Below are positions 1-6,800 of a stretch of 9,005 nucleotides of DNA, in pieces. The notes under the pieces are model-generated. The model had not been told where the DNA came from. It searched no databases and worked only from the letters and a program-made list of their open reading frames with translations. This stretch comes from Deltaproteobacteria bacterium (GTDB lineage: Bacteria > SAR324 > JACQKK01): NCBI GenBank assembly GCA_029858165.1, contig JAOUFO010000057.1, positions 1 to 9,005 of the forward strand, written 5' to 3'. Every line of letters begins with the position of its first letter. Within the stretch, counting starts at the first letter, position 1. The translations under genes and the position numbers were made by a program.

Positions 1-52
1 GTGCGGGTGCTGGACAGCGCCCCAAAAAGAAAGGCACCAGCCAGCCTGAAAA

Positions 53-115
53 ACCTCTCCCTCTCCCCGCCCGCCTGACGGCGGTCTGCCCCTCCCCTTC
101 AAGGGAGGGGCGGGG
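53..115. repeat. GC-rich bipartite palindromic repeat, copy 1
   Basis: Two adjacent hairpins are visible. One has a perfect 9-bp stem (GCCCCTCCC at 88-96 with GGGAGGGGC at 103-111). The other has CCGCC (71-75) pairing with GGCGG (80-84) across a TGAC loop. The outer edge is the pyrimidine-rich ACCTCTCCC. The same order of elements occurs on the opposite strand at 204-257, so I read the two as inverted copies of one dispersed repeat. No protein or U-tract is associated. The flanks (1-52 and 116-203) show no gene I can support. Confidence 0.6.
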
Positions 116-203
116 TGTGCTTGTTTGATCGGATGCCATCCATTCGGCTTTTGTTTTTGCCCCCATTGCGGTTTGTTGATTCAAAAGGGAATGTTTTGGT
201 TTT

Positions 204-257
204 CCCCTCCCTGGCCGGGGAGGGGTGGCACCTGAAGGGTGACGGGGAGAGGTGGGG
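204..257. repeat. GC-rich bipartite palindromic repeat, copy 2 (inverted)
   Basis: CCCCTCCC (204-211) pairs with GGGAGGGG (218-225) across a TGGCCG loop. A second small hairpin follows, CACC (229-232) with GGTG (238-241) and loop TGAAG, then GACGGGGAGAGGTGGGG. Read on the minus strand the order matches copy 1: ACCTCTCCCC, small hairpin with a TGA-type loop, large CCCCTCCC hairpin. It lies just downstream of the lipid kinase stop codon, so it may stabilise or end that transcript, but there is no U-run. Confidence 0.55.
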
Positions 258-286
258 CCGCAAGGCCCGTGGCGGTGGTCAACCGC
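255..286 (-). other. two hairpins just after the lipid kinase gene
   Basis: On the minus strand the region reads from the stop codon into a stem GCGGT/ACCGC (272-276 with 282-286). A second stem GGGCC/GGCCC follows (255-259 with 264-268); its loop reads GCAA on the plus strand and TTGC on the minus strand. No poly-U follows, so this is not a canonical intrinsic terminator. It could be a 3'-end stabilising structure or simply GC-rich sequence. Confidence 0.3.
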
Positions 287-1146
287 TAGGAGGGGAAGCA
301 AAACAGAAGCTCTTTGTCCGCCAAGCCAAAATCAAACCTTTGGCCCAAACCCAGGTAGCAGCCGTCCACATGGGCGTGGACCGGTTTTTCTACTGTCACC
401 TGAAAGGTCGCGTGGTCATCCAGCACCAGCCCCGGCCCCCGGATAGGCAGCCTTAGCAACAGCCGACCAATGCCAAAGGGCACCAGCATCCATCCGTTAA
501 CCGCCATCAGCCCCAGCCGGGGTTGGAACATTCCGGCCCGGGGGTGAATGGTCATCCACCCGGCGTAGGTTTTGGCCCGGGCCGCCACCACCCAAATGGC
601 CGGTCGCCGTTTGCCGTCAGGGGTAATCACCTCCATGGACGGATGGGAATAAAGCAAGGTGCGGAACCCGAACAAAATATAGGCCAAAGGTCCCAAGGCC
701 CCCTTGGCCTCTTTGGTAAGAAAAAATATGGTGGTGGCGTCAAAACCCAGCCCGGCCATGTTGATGAAATAGCGGTAGTTGATCCGCCCCAAACGCACCG
801 GCAGCACCTTGGCCTGGGCCATCACCCCCACCGCCTTTACCGGGTCCAGGGGCAGCCCTATCTCCCTGGCGGTGGAATTGGCCGTCCCACCCGGCAAAAA
901 CCCCAGGGGAACCCCGCCCCCCGCCAACCCGTTGGCCGCCTCGTTTAAGGTGCCGTCTCCCCCGTACACCATCACCCGGTCCACCCCTTTCACCTGCCGG
1001 GCCAGCACAGTGGCATGGCCGGGGGCCTCCGTCAGCAAAATGCGGGGGGTGATGCCTTGGGCATGGCAGGCCGATTCTATCAACGCCAGGGTGTCCCGGT
1101 GAAACCGCCCGGAAGTGGGGTTGCAGATAATGGCCCAGGTGGTCAT
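286..1146 (-). CDS. diacylglycerol/sphingosine-kinase-like lipid kinase (YegS/DgkB type)
   Basis: 286-residue protein of the DAGK catalytic-domain family, soluble and probably acting on membrane lipid with ATP. The N-terminus carries the opening strand WAIICNPTSG (4-13). The nucleotide-binding GGDGT is at 62-66 in YGGDGTLNEAANG, and LPGGTAN with downstream STAREIGLP is at 84-99. NMAGLGFDA (129-137) begins the second domain, and HVDG (259-262) matches the family's C-terminal VDG motif. Length fits YegS/DgkB (about 300). Oddity: where many relatives have an Asp-Gly in the segment before the last strands, this protein has FQPRLGLM (207-214), so one usual acidic position appears absent. The ATG at 1146 fits the fold, since the first strand starts at residue 4, but no Shine-Dalgarno precedes it (CCCCAATTTTT). 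The true lipid substrate (diacylglycerol, phosphatidylglycerol, sphingoid base or other) cannot be told from sequence. It is transcribed away from the tRNA operon, whose terminator lies upstream, so it probably has its own promoter. Confidence 0.88.
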   Translation of the reverse strand: MTTWAIICNPTSGRFHRDTLALIESACHAQGITPRILLTEAPGHATVLARQVKGVDRVMVYGGDGTLNEAANGLAGGGVPLGFLPGGTANSTAREIGLPLDPVKAVGVMAQAKVLPVRLGRINYRYFINMAGLGFDATTIFFLTKEAKGALGPLAYILFGFRTLLYSHPSMEVITPDGKRRPAIWVVAARAKTYAGWMTIHPRAGMFQPRLGLMAVNGWMLVPFGIGRLLLRLPIRGPGLVLDDHATFQVTVEKPVHAHVDGCYLGLGQRFDFGLADKELLFCFPS

Positions 1147-1173
1147 AAAAATTGGGGAGAAGGGGATGGGTGA

Positions 1174-1202
1174 ATGATGCGGTCACCCATACCAAACCAC
1201 AA
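1174..1202 (-). promoter_or_regulatory. possible sigma70 promoter for the lipid kinase
   Basis: On the minus strand TTGTGG (1197-1202) and CATCAT (1174-1179) are separated by exactly 17 nt, about 28 nt upstream of the ATG. The -10 matches consensus at 4 of 6 positions and the -35 only at 3. The spacing and the preceding tRNA terminator make a promoter here reasonable, but the hexamers are weak. Confidence 0.25.
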
Positions 1203-1250
1203 CCGGGGATGAAAATCATGAAGAAAAAGCGGGGACAGCCGGGAAAGTAC

Positions 1251-1287
1251 AATAAAAAAGCCGCCTGCGGGAAACCCGTAAGCGGCT
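1251..1287 (-). terminator. rho-independent terminator of the tRNA operon
   Basis: In minus-strand RNA a 13-position stem (1275-1287 with 1259-1271) closes a UUU loop, with one G-U wobble and one mismatch. The arms begin AGCCGC and end GCGGCU. It is followed at once by UUUUUUAUU (1250-1258). It lies 13 nt beyond the tRNA-fMet 3' end, the expected position for ending a tRNA transcript. Confidence 0.85.
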
Positions 1288-1300
1288 GTTTATTTTAAAG

Positions 1301-1374
<74 letters not shown>

Positions 1375-1411
1375 ATGTGAACCTTGGATGATGAATGGTG
1401 CTCTTTAAAAG

Positions 1412-1485
1412 AGCGGGAAACGGGATTCGAACCCGCGACCCTCAGCTTGGAAGGCTGATGCTCTAGCCAGCTGAGCTATTCCCGC
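1412..1485 (-). tRNA. tRNA-Gly (anticodon UCC)
   Basis: The cloverleaf is complete: acceptor GCGGGAA/TTCCCGC, D stem GCTC/GAGC, anticodon stem TCAGC/GCTGA around CTTCCAA (UCC, reads GGA and GGG), T arm GCGGG TTCGAAT CCCGT with a G-U pair at its base, and discriminator U73 as expected for bacterial glycine tRNAs. CCA is not encoded (CTT follows). It is first in a two-tRNA operon with initiator tRNA, behind a good sigma70 promoter. Confidence 0.95.
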
Positions 1486-1504
1486 ATCAGTCCGTCATCT
1501 TGTA

Positions 1505-1533
1505 ATGATGAGGCCTTCGGCCCCGGTTGTCAA
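1505..1533 (-). promoter_or_regulatory. sigma70-type promoter of the tRNA-Gly/tRNA-fMet operon
   Basis: On the minus strand a perfect -35 TTGACA (1528-1533) is followed after exactly 17 nt by CATCAT (1505-1510, 4 of 6 matches). This predicts a start about 12 nt upstream of tRNA-Gly. The spacer holds a small dyad, GGCC GAA GGCC. The perfect -35 and correct position make this the best promoter in the window. Confidence 0.7.
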
Positions 1534-1579
1534 CGGCTTATGCGGATTTTTCACCTTTGGGGTGCCGGTGGGGCGGGGA

Positions 1580-2305
1580 TTACAGATTCCACCCTCCCGA
1601 GACGGGGATATTGGCGCCGGTGATGTAGTCGGCGGCGGGGGAGATGAGAAAGTCCAGGGCGGCCAGGATGTCCTGAAATCCCCCCAGCCGTCCGGCGGGG
1701 ATGGGCAGGCCTGGGATTTCCGCGCTGTTTTCCAGAATGCCGGGGGAGATCATGTTGACCCGCACCCGGTGGGGGGCCAGGGTCTGGGCGAAGGAGCGGG
1801 TGAGGAGGTGAACCCCCATTTTGGCGATATGGTAATGGGTGGCGCGGGGGTGGGCGCTGATGCGGTCCGCGGCCGCGTCCCCCAGGTTGATCACCTGGGC
1901 CGGGGCGGCGGCAATCAGCCGGGGTGCGGCCCGCTGGGTGATATGAAAACCGGCCGAAAGGGTGGCATCCAGGGTGTGCTGCCATTGGGCGGGGGTGATG
2001 GATTCCAGGGGCAGGTTTTCAAACACCCCCACATTGTTGATCAGCAGGTTCAGCTTGGGGGTGATTTGATCCACCCGGTCCAGCATGGCATCCCGCTGGA
2101 CACAATCGGCAAGCTCTGCAAACAGCAGGGAGCAGACAGCCCCTTTGGCCGAAGCCTGGGCGGCCACCTCCTGAAGGGGCGAATCGGGGCCGGAATCCCT
2201 CCGGGTGTGGAGCAACAAATGGACCCCCGGCCCCGCCAGATGAAGGGCCATGGCCCGGCCCACCCCCCGCTCAGCCCCGGTAATCAGCACCACGGGAGAG
2301 GTCAT
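1580..2305 (-). CDS. short-chain reductase of FolM/PTR1 type (pteridine reductase-like)
   Basis: 241-residue classical SDR, likely a cytosolic NADPH-dependent reductase of dihydropterins (dihydromonapterin or dihydrofolate). The Rossmann motif TGAERGVG is at 9-16. HTRR (33-36) after the second strand suits NADPH. NNVG is at 90-93, YHIAK (158-162) gives the catalytic Tyr and Lys, PG is at 188-189, and YITG (227-230) precedes the usual GG near the C-terminus. The position normally held by catalytic Ser is Asp143 in GDAAADR, matching the D-x3-[ED]-R motif of PTR1 and FolM rather than FabG; the loop to Tyr158 is two residues longer than usual. Its start overlaps the folB stop by 4 bp (ATGA), indicating translational coupling with a pterin enzyme. 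FabG or another dehydrogenase is the alternative, less likely given Asp143 and the neighbour. The specific pterin substrate is inferred. Confidence 0.82.
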   Translation of the reverse strand: MTSPVVLITGAERGVGRAMALHLAGPGVHLLLHTRRDSGPDSPLQEVAAQASAKGAVCSLLFAELADCVQRDAMLDRVDQITPKLNLLINNVGVFENLPLESITPAQWQHTLDATLSAGFHITQRAAPRLIAAAPAQVINLGDAAADRISAHPRATHYHIAKMGVHLLTRSFAQTLAPHRVRVNMISPGILENSAEIPGLPIPAGRLGGFQDILAALDFLISPAADYITGANIPVSGGWNL

Positions 2306-2694
2306 GGAGGGGTGCCTTGGTTGGTTTTTTCCCGGCTGACCGAAAGGGCCACCACCGGCCCGTCACAATCGGCCACGGCCATCGGTTTTTTGATTTCCAG
2401 GCTGAGGGCTGCCAGATCAAATTTTTCAGCCAGATGGCCCCCCAGGGTCCGCCCCAGGGCCTCCACCAGATGAAAGGTGCGGCCTTCCATAAACCTTCGG
2501 GTCTCCTGGGCCACCAGGGCGTAATCCAAAGTATGGTCTATAGAATCGGTTTGGGCCGCCCGGCTGAGATCGGCGGGGATGGTGATGGTGATCCACAGGG
2601 GTTGGGGTTGCTCCCGTTCCTCGCTATCCACCCCGATGTGGGCCTCCACCTTCAGGTTCACCAGCCGCAGAAATTCAGAATGAAACCGGACCAT
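2302..2694 (-). CDS. folB: dihydroneopterin aldolase (FolB family)
   Basis: 130-residue FolB/FolX-family enzyme. FolB cleaves 7,8-dihydroneopterin to 6-hydroxymethyl-7,8-dihydropterin in folate synthesis, and FolX epimerises the triphosphate. Visible motifs are IGV with conserved Glu26 (IGVDSEER), TLDYALV with Tyr58 of the active site, HLVEALG with Glu78, and IKKPMAV with catalytic Lys103. Length fits the family (about 120). I chose ATG at 2694: AAGGTG sits 6 nt upstream of it. The GTG at 2703 would lengthen the protein by three residues but is itself part of that Shine-Dalgarno, so it is unlikely to be the start. The stop overlaps the downstream FolM-like reductase by ATGA, so the pair probably makes a reduced pterin together. 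FolB and FolX cannot be cleanly separated by eye. Confidence 0.85.
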   Translation of the reverse strand: MVRFHSEFLRLVNLKVEAHIGVDSEEREQPQPLWITITIPADLSRAAQTDSIDHTLDYALVAQETRRFMEGRTFHLVEALGRTLGGHLAEKFDLAALSLEIKKPMAVADCDGPVVALSVSREKTNQGTPP

Positions 2695-2795
2695 CGGGAA
2701 CACCTTATTTTACGAGGGGCAATGGAAGAAGAGGGGTCTGCATTTGGGGTGTTGTTTTCAACCCCCCCGGAGACAACCGGTCAGGCCATTCCCCT

Positions 2796-3161
2796 TTAAG
2801 TTGAGGCCGCTTGATTTTGTTCAAGGGCTTTCAGAATCTGTTGGAAAATTTCTATATCCAGCGGCCCCCCCAAAAACCGGGCACCGATGGAGTAGTGGGC
2901 CTCCATCATGTTTTCGTCGGTCATCACCATGGTTTCGCGCGTGACTTCTATATCCAGTTCAAACAGATTTTTAAAATTTGCCTTAAGTTTGGTGCCCAGG
3001 GGGTGTGTATTTTTTGAAAGAAAGGAAATCCCCCCCTGGGATATGTTCAGCAAGGTGAATTCCTGAAACCCTTGGGCCAGATAAAAGTGAAATAGATGTT
3101 TTTCCAGGTGTTTTCTGGGAAACCGGCGGTTCTCAATGCCGGAGGTTGGTGGGTTCTTCAT
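2796..3161 (-). CDS. PilZ-domain protein, c-di-GMP binding (paralogue A)
   Basis: 121-residue single-domain PilZ protein, a presumed cytosolic c-di-GMP receptor. From the ATG start the signature arginines are in RRFPR (R12xxxR16), and the second signature N39-I-S41-Q-G-G44 sits in LLNISQGGISFLS. GARFLG near the end matches the last PilZ strand. There is no output domain, membrane segment or signal peptide, so it would act by binding a partner. ATG at 3161 is preferred: AAGG lies 7 nt upstream, while the in-frame TTG at 3164 would be only 4 nt from it. It is paralogous to the gene upstream (3268-3687), sharing FQEF-LLNIS-GG, a similar middle and GARF-GPL. folB begins 101 bp further on. The process it controls cannot be inferred from the sequence. 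Confidence 0.82.
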   Translation of the reverse strand: MKNPPTSGIENRRFPRKHLEKHLFHFYLAQGFQEFTLLNISQGGISFLSKNTHPLGTKLKANFKNLFELDIEVTRETMVMTDENMMEAHYSIGARFLGGPLDIEIFQQILKALEQNQAAST

Positions 3162-3267
3162 CAAACAACCTTCATCATGGGATCAATATAACCGGCGCGC
3201 CAAACCCTTCACCGGCCGGATTATCCTCCCGTCCATGGTCTCATAATCGCATCTGGGGGGATAGGGG

Positions 3268-3687
3268 CTATTTGGGAAAGGGCGGGGGGTCGGATGAATC
3301 CGGCACGCCGAACACGGACATAATCTGAGCAAACACATCATCCTCCAGAGGTCCCGGCACAAACCGGGCACCTGTTTTGTATTTTACCTCCAGAAACACC
3401 TCATCCACCATGATCATTTCGTGATGAAGGATTTCCACCTCCTGTTGGAACATTTTGAAAAAGTTCACCTGCAACCGCTCCCCCACCCCATATTTGTGGT
3501 CCGACAGGAAATACACCCCTCCCTTGGAGATATTCAACAGATTGAACTCCTGAAACCCGGTGTTCAGGTACAGTTTTTTTTGACTCCCAGCCGGATTGAT
3601 TCGATGGAACAACCGGGTATCCTCAGACTTTTGGCCGCCGGAAGGTTCGGGGGTGGTGGTTTCCGGTTTTTTGGATTCAGAGGTCAT
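3268..3687 (-). CDS. PilZ-domain protein, c-di-GMP binding (paralogue B)
   Basis: 139 residues. A Pro/Ser/Thr/Lys-rich, probably disordered N-terminal tail (1-24) leads into a PilZ domain. Signatures are RLFHR (R25xxxR29) and N52-I-S54-K-G-G57 in LLNISKGGVYFLS, followed by KTGARFVPGPL. It shares the core with the downstream PilZ gene (FQEF-LLNIS-GG, IMVD/VMTD, GARF, GPL), which indicates tandem duplication, with the tail and central strands diverged. The c-di-GMP-binding residues are intact in both, so both should bind ligand. The ATG at 3687 has no clear Shine-Dalgarno (CGTCTAAAAACC precedes it). A 159-bp structured gap separates it from glnE upstream. Role unknown; related single-domain PilZ proteins affect motility, polysaccharide or attachment. 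Confidence 0.8.
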   Translation of the reverse strand: MTSESKKPETTTPEPSGGQKSEDTRLFHRINPAGSQKKLYLNTGFQEFNLLNISKGGVYFLSDHKYGVGERLQVNFFKMFQQEVEILHHEMIMVDEVFLEVKYKTGARFVPGPLEDDVFAQIMSVFGVPDSSDPPPFPK

Positions 3688-3740
3688 GGTTTTTAGACGA
3701 AAAAAGAGGGTGGGTTGTTCATTTGAGCTAACGTGAGAAC

Positions 3741-3839
3741 CACCAGGCCGGTTATAAACGCGGGCCGGTGAAAAAGCGGTTCCCAGCCTCGCTTCCTGGC
3801 AAGGGTTCGGTCACCGACCCAAAAGCCTAGGTTGGCTTT
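3741..3839. other. four consecutive hairpins between glnE and the PilZ genes
   Basis: Plus-strand coordinates of the stems: CACC-A-GGCC with GGCCGGTG (3741-3749 and 3763-3770, one bulged A, 13-nt loop); CCAG with CTGG (3783-3786 and 3796-3799); GGGT-T-CGG with CCG-ACCC (3803-3810 and 3814-3820, TCA loop); AAAGCC with GGCTTT (3822-3827 and 3834-3839). On the minus strand this is the 5' leader of the PilZ pair; on the plus strand the last hairpin is followed by CTGATTTTTATT. It could be a glnE terminator plus a structured leader, or a small RNA. It does not match the c-di-GMP-I riboswitch core I know, so no family is assigned. Confidence 0.35.
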
Positions 3840-3846
3840 CTGATTT
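3822..3846 (+). terminator. weak intrinsic terminator-like hairpin after glnE
   Basis: A 6-bp stem AAAGCC/GGCTTT with loop TAGGTT lies just beyond the glnE stop. In plus-strand RNA it is followed by CUGAUUUUU; in minus-strand RNA only by UUGGG. It therefore looks better as a plus-strand terminator, yet no plus-strand gene is recognised upstream of it. The stem is short. Confidence 0.3.
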
Positions 3847-6800
3847 TTATTCGGTTTCAAAAAGCCGGAATCCTGCCTCCACTCCTTCCCTCAAGATTTT
3901 GGCGGCAGCGGTGATTTGTTCAAAACTCCACCGGTCTCTGACCGCTGTTAACGCGGCCAGATCCCCGGCGGAAACCACATGGACAAAGGGGGTGATGTAA
4001 AGGGAAAGCCTTTCATCCAGGGCGGAAAGGCTTTGAAAGGCGGGAGTCAGTTCTGTTAACAAATGATGAGCCTTGGCCACCGGCCCCTGCTGGACCCCCC
4101 CTGTCAAAGCCGGACGTTCCCCCCATCCTTCGGTCAGCCGGGTTTCCCCCCATAGAAGCACACATTGTTTCAAAAACTCAAACCCTATCATTCCTCCCAC
4201 CCCGTATTTAAGGGGAATCCCCTCATCCGGGTGGCGCGGGGTGTGTTCCTGAACCAGTCTTTCCAGCATGTGGCGTATTTTTTGGGCCAGTTCCTGTTGC
4301 GGGGGGTGTTTGTCCCTCCAGGACCGCCCGGTCATTGCAATGATTTCCTGCCCCAGAGGGAGGTCTCCCGCCAGGGGGCGCATCCGGGTGAAGGCCTGAA
4401 AGTTCCAGACTTCCGCCTGGCCCTGTAAAAAATTCTGAAAAGAGGCCAGGGGGGTTGCCAGCAATCCCTGGCTGCCAAAAGGGCGCAACCGGTGGTCCAG
4501 TTCGTACAGGGATCCAAATTGGGTCCGGCTGGTCAGCAGGGAACTTAATTTCTTGGCAAGTTTGGTATAAAACTCAAAATGGCTCAATCCCTGCCGGGTG
4601 GTCCCTTCCTCCCGGTACACAAACATCAGGTCCAGGTCCGATCCGAAGCGCATATCCCGGCTGCCCAGCTTGCCCAGGGCCATCACCGAAAACCCGCTGT
4701 CCGGCGGCAGGGCCGGGGTCCGCCCCGCCTGTTGGGCATCAGGATATCCGCACCCCTGGGGCAGACCGTGGCGTTCGGTCAACTGGCTCCAGGCAAACGC
4801 CAGACAACCATCCACCGCCGCTTCGGCCATGGCCGTCAGCAGGTCCCGGTGGACGGATGGAGATTCTTCTTTCAAATAGGCCGAAAATATGCGGATGAGA
4901 GTTTGAGATTTGACCCCCTGCATGTCCAGGATAAATTCTTCTTCATCCGCCGACCGCAGGGCCGCCTCCATAAAATCCTCCCGGATGGATTCCGCCTCCA
5001 GAGGCCGGGCCGAAACAAACGATTCCAAATATTCAGGATGGCGGATCAGCATGTCAGCCACATATCCTCCCTCGCAGAACACCTCCCCGGCCCATCCCAG
5101 AACCGAAGGGTTGGCCTCCAGCAGGGCATACAGGGTATTGCGGTTGCCGATGCGTTCCAAAAAAAGAAGCCACTGGTCAAAAGCCGGGCGGGTTCCCCGG
5201 CGGTGGATTTCCGGGCGGGCCAACAGCCGCTCCACCTTGGGCACGCATCGCTCCCCCTCCCTGGTTTTCATCAGCCGCTCAAAAAAGGCGTCCATCCGGG
5301 CTACGGCTGCGGTCAGGTTTTCCGCAGCCATCCATCCTGCGGCCGCATCGGCCCAAGAAACAGGGTGCTCCCTGTCTTTTTCTCCCCCATCCCCGGTGGA
5401 GGCCGGGGTCAGGTTGGCAAACAGATCCGCAAACCGGGCGGTGTTTCCCCGGCGGGCGGATTCCACCTGTTCCAGGGCAGCATTCACCCGCTGGGAAAAA
5501 TCGGGAAGGAAATCGTGCAACACCCGCAATTGCTCCAACGGGTCCGGGGGCAACACCTGGGTTTGGGTTTCCGCCACCATCTGGATGCGGTTTTCCAGGT
5601 TTCTCAACCGCCAGTAATGGGCCTGATGGTCCTGGGCGGTGGGGGGGTCCAACACCCCGGTTTCCACCAAGCGGGCCAAAGCCAGCCCATGGGGAGTCAC
5701 CTGCAATTCCGGCTTCCGCCCCCCATGCAACAACTGCATGGCCTGCACAAAAAATTCGTTTTCCCGGATGCCGCCCCGCCCCAGTTTGATGTTGGCATCC
5801 AGCACCCCGTGGTGATGGCGGTTGATGTCATTTTTGACGATGGCCAACCCTTCAATGGCGCTGTAATCCAGATAGCGCCGATAGACGAACGGGCGGATAA
5901 TCTGCCGAAACCCTTCAAACACCCTGGGGCTGCCTGCCACCCGGCGGGCTTTCAGTAAGGCGGTGCGTTCCCATTCCCGCCCCTGGGATTCATAATAATG
6001 GGCCACAAACGCCAGATTGGGGGAAAGCAGACCGCTTTTTCCCTGGGGCCGCAGGTCGGCATCCACCCGCAGGGCGAACCCATCGGGGGTCTGGCTGGCC
6101 AAAAGACCGGTCACCCGCCGCCCCAGTTTTTCGTGAAATTCCCCCGAAGTGAGGATTCCCCGTTCCACCCGGATGGTCTGCCCTTGGTGGTTGAAGGCCC
6201 CGCTGCCTGCCATGGCATTGCGGGCTTGAAGGGCCAGTTGTTCCCAGGCGTTCCAAAAGCCATCCGGGTTGTCCGCCAATCCCAAAGCCACCCGCGGCAG
6301 GGGGTCCAGTCGGCTGGTGTCGGCTCCATCCCCTTCATGGATAAAAATGAGGTCCACATCCGAAGAATAATTCAGTTCCCCCCCTCCCAGCTTGCCCATG
6401 CCCACCACCGCCCCCGCCGCCAGAGACGATCCATCCAGGGGGGCATCCAACCCCGGCAGACCGTGGGCTTCCACCAGCCGGACAAAGGCATGCCGATAGG
6501 CCAGTTCAATCATGGCCTGGGACAGCCTGCTGATCAGCGCGTTGGTCACCACCGGGGAATGGGTCCCCAGCAGGTCCATCAGGGTGATGCGCAGGTAATT
6601 GGCGTATTTCCAACGGCGCAGCAGCCCCATCATGCCGGTGTCGTCCAGGGGGGCCAGAGGGTCGGTTTTGTTTGGGCCAGCCGGAATGTTTTGGCCGTCT
6701 GGACCGGTCTGGAAGGAAAGCCCGCCCGGAGGAAGACAGGTTTCAATATCCAACAGCCCGGCCAGCCTATCCTTATCCGGGGCGGTGACATCCACCGGGG

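Noticed and set aside
1..75. Short open stretch at the left edge that could be the 3' end of a plus-strand gene
   Set aside because: Frame 1 is open only to a TGA at 76-78. Frame 3 gives a Lys/Pro-rich tail that runs into the repeat, and no recognisable protein motif appears in either.
115..456. Plus-strand open frame of 113 codons
   Set aside because: It spans the palindromic repeat and the antisense of the lipid kinase 3' end, and has no family motifs; it is a shadow of GC-rich sequence.
3181..3220. GGCGCGCC and CCGGCCGG palindromes in the gap between the PilZ genes
   Set aside because: Short self-complementary GC words are expected by chance in this base composition; no promoter or terminator could be built from them.
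3747..3760. CCGGTTATAAACG as a ModE-like half site
   Set aside because: There is no second half site, and it lies near PilZ/glnE rather than molybdenum genes.
3688..3846. c-di-GMP riboswitch (GEMM-I) upstream of the PilZ genes
   Set aside because: Attractive by context, but neither strand shows the conserved GEMM-I core blocks that I know, so I left it as an unassigned structure.
3688..3846. 4.5S/SRP RNA or 6S RNA in the glnE-PilZ gap
   Set aside because: The SRP GGAAGG...AGCAGCC apical motif is absent, GCCAGGAAGC being only a superficial likeness, and I could not build the long rod with central bubble expected for 6S.
4579..5958. Long plus-strand open frame (459 codons) opposite glnE
   Set aside because: It is antisense to clear GlnE motifs, with Gln/His/Pro/Gly-rich composition typical of mirror frames in high-GC genes.
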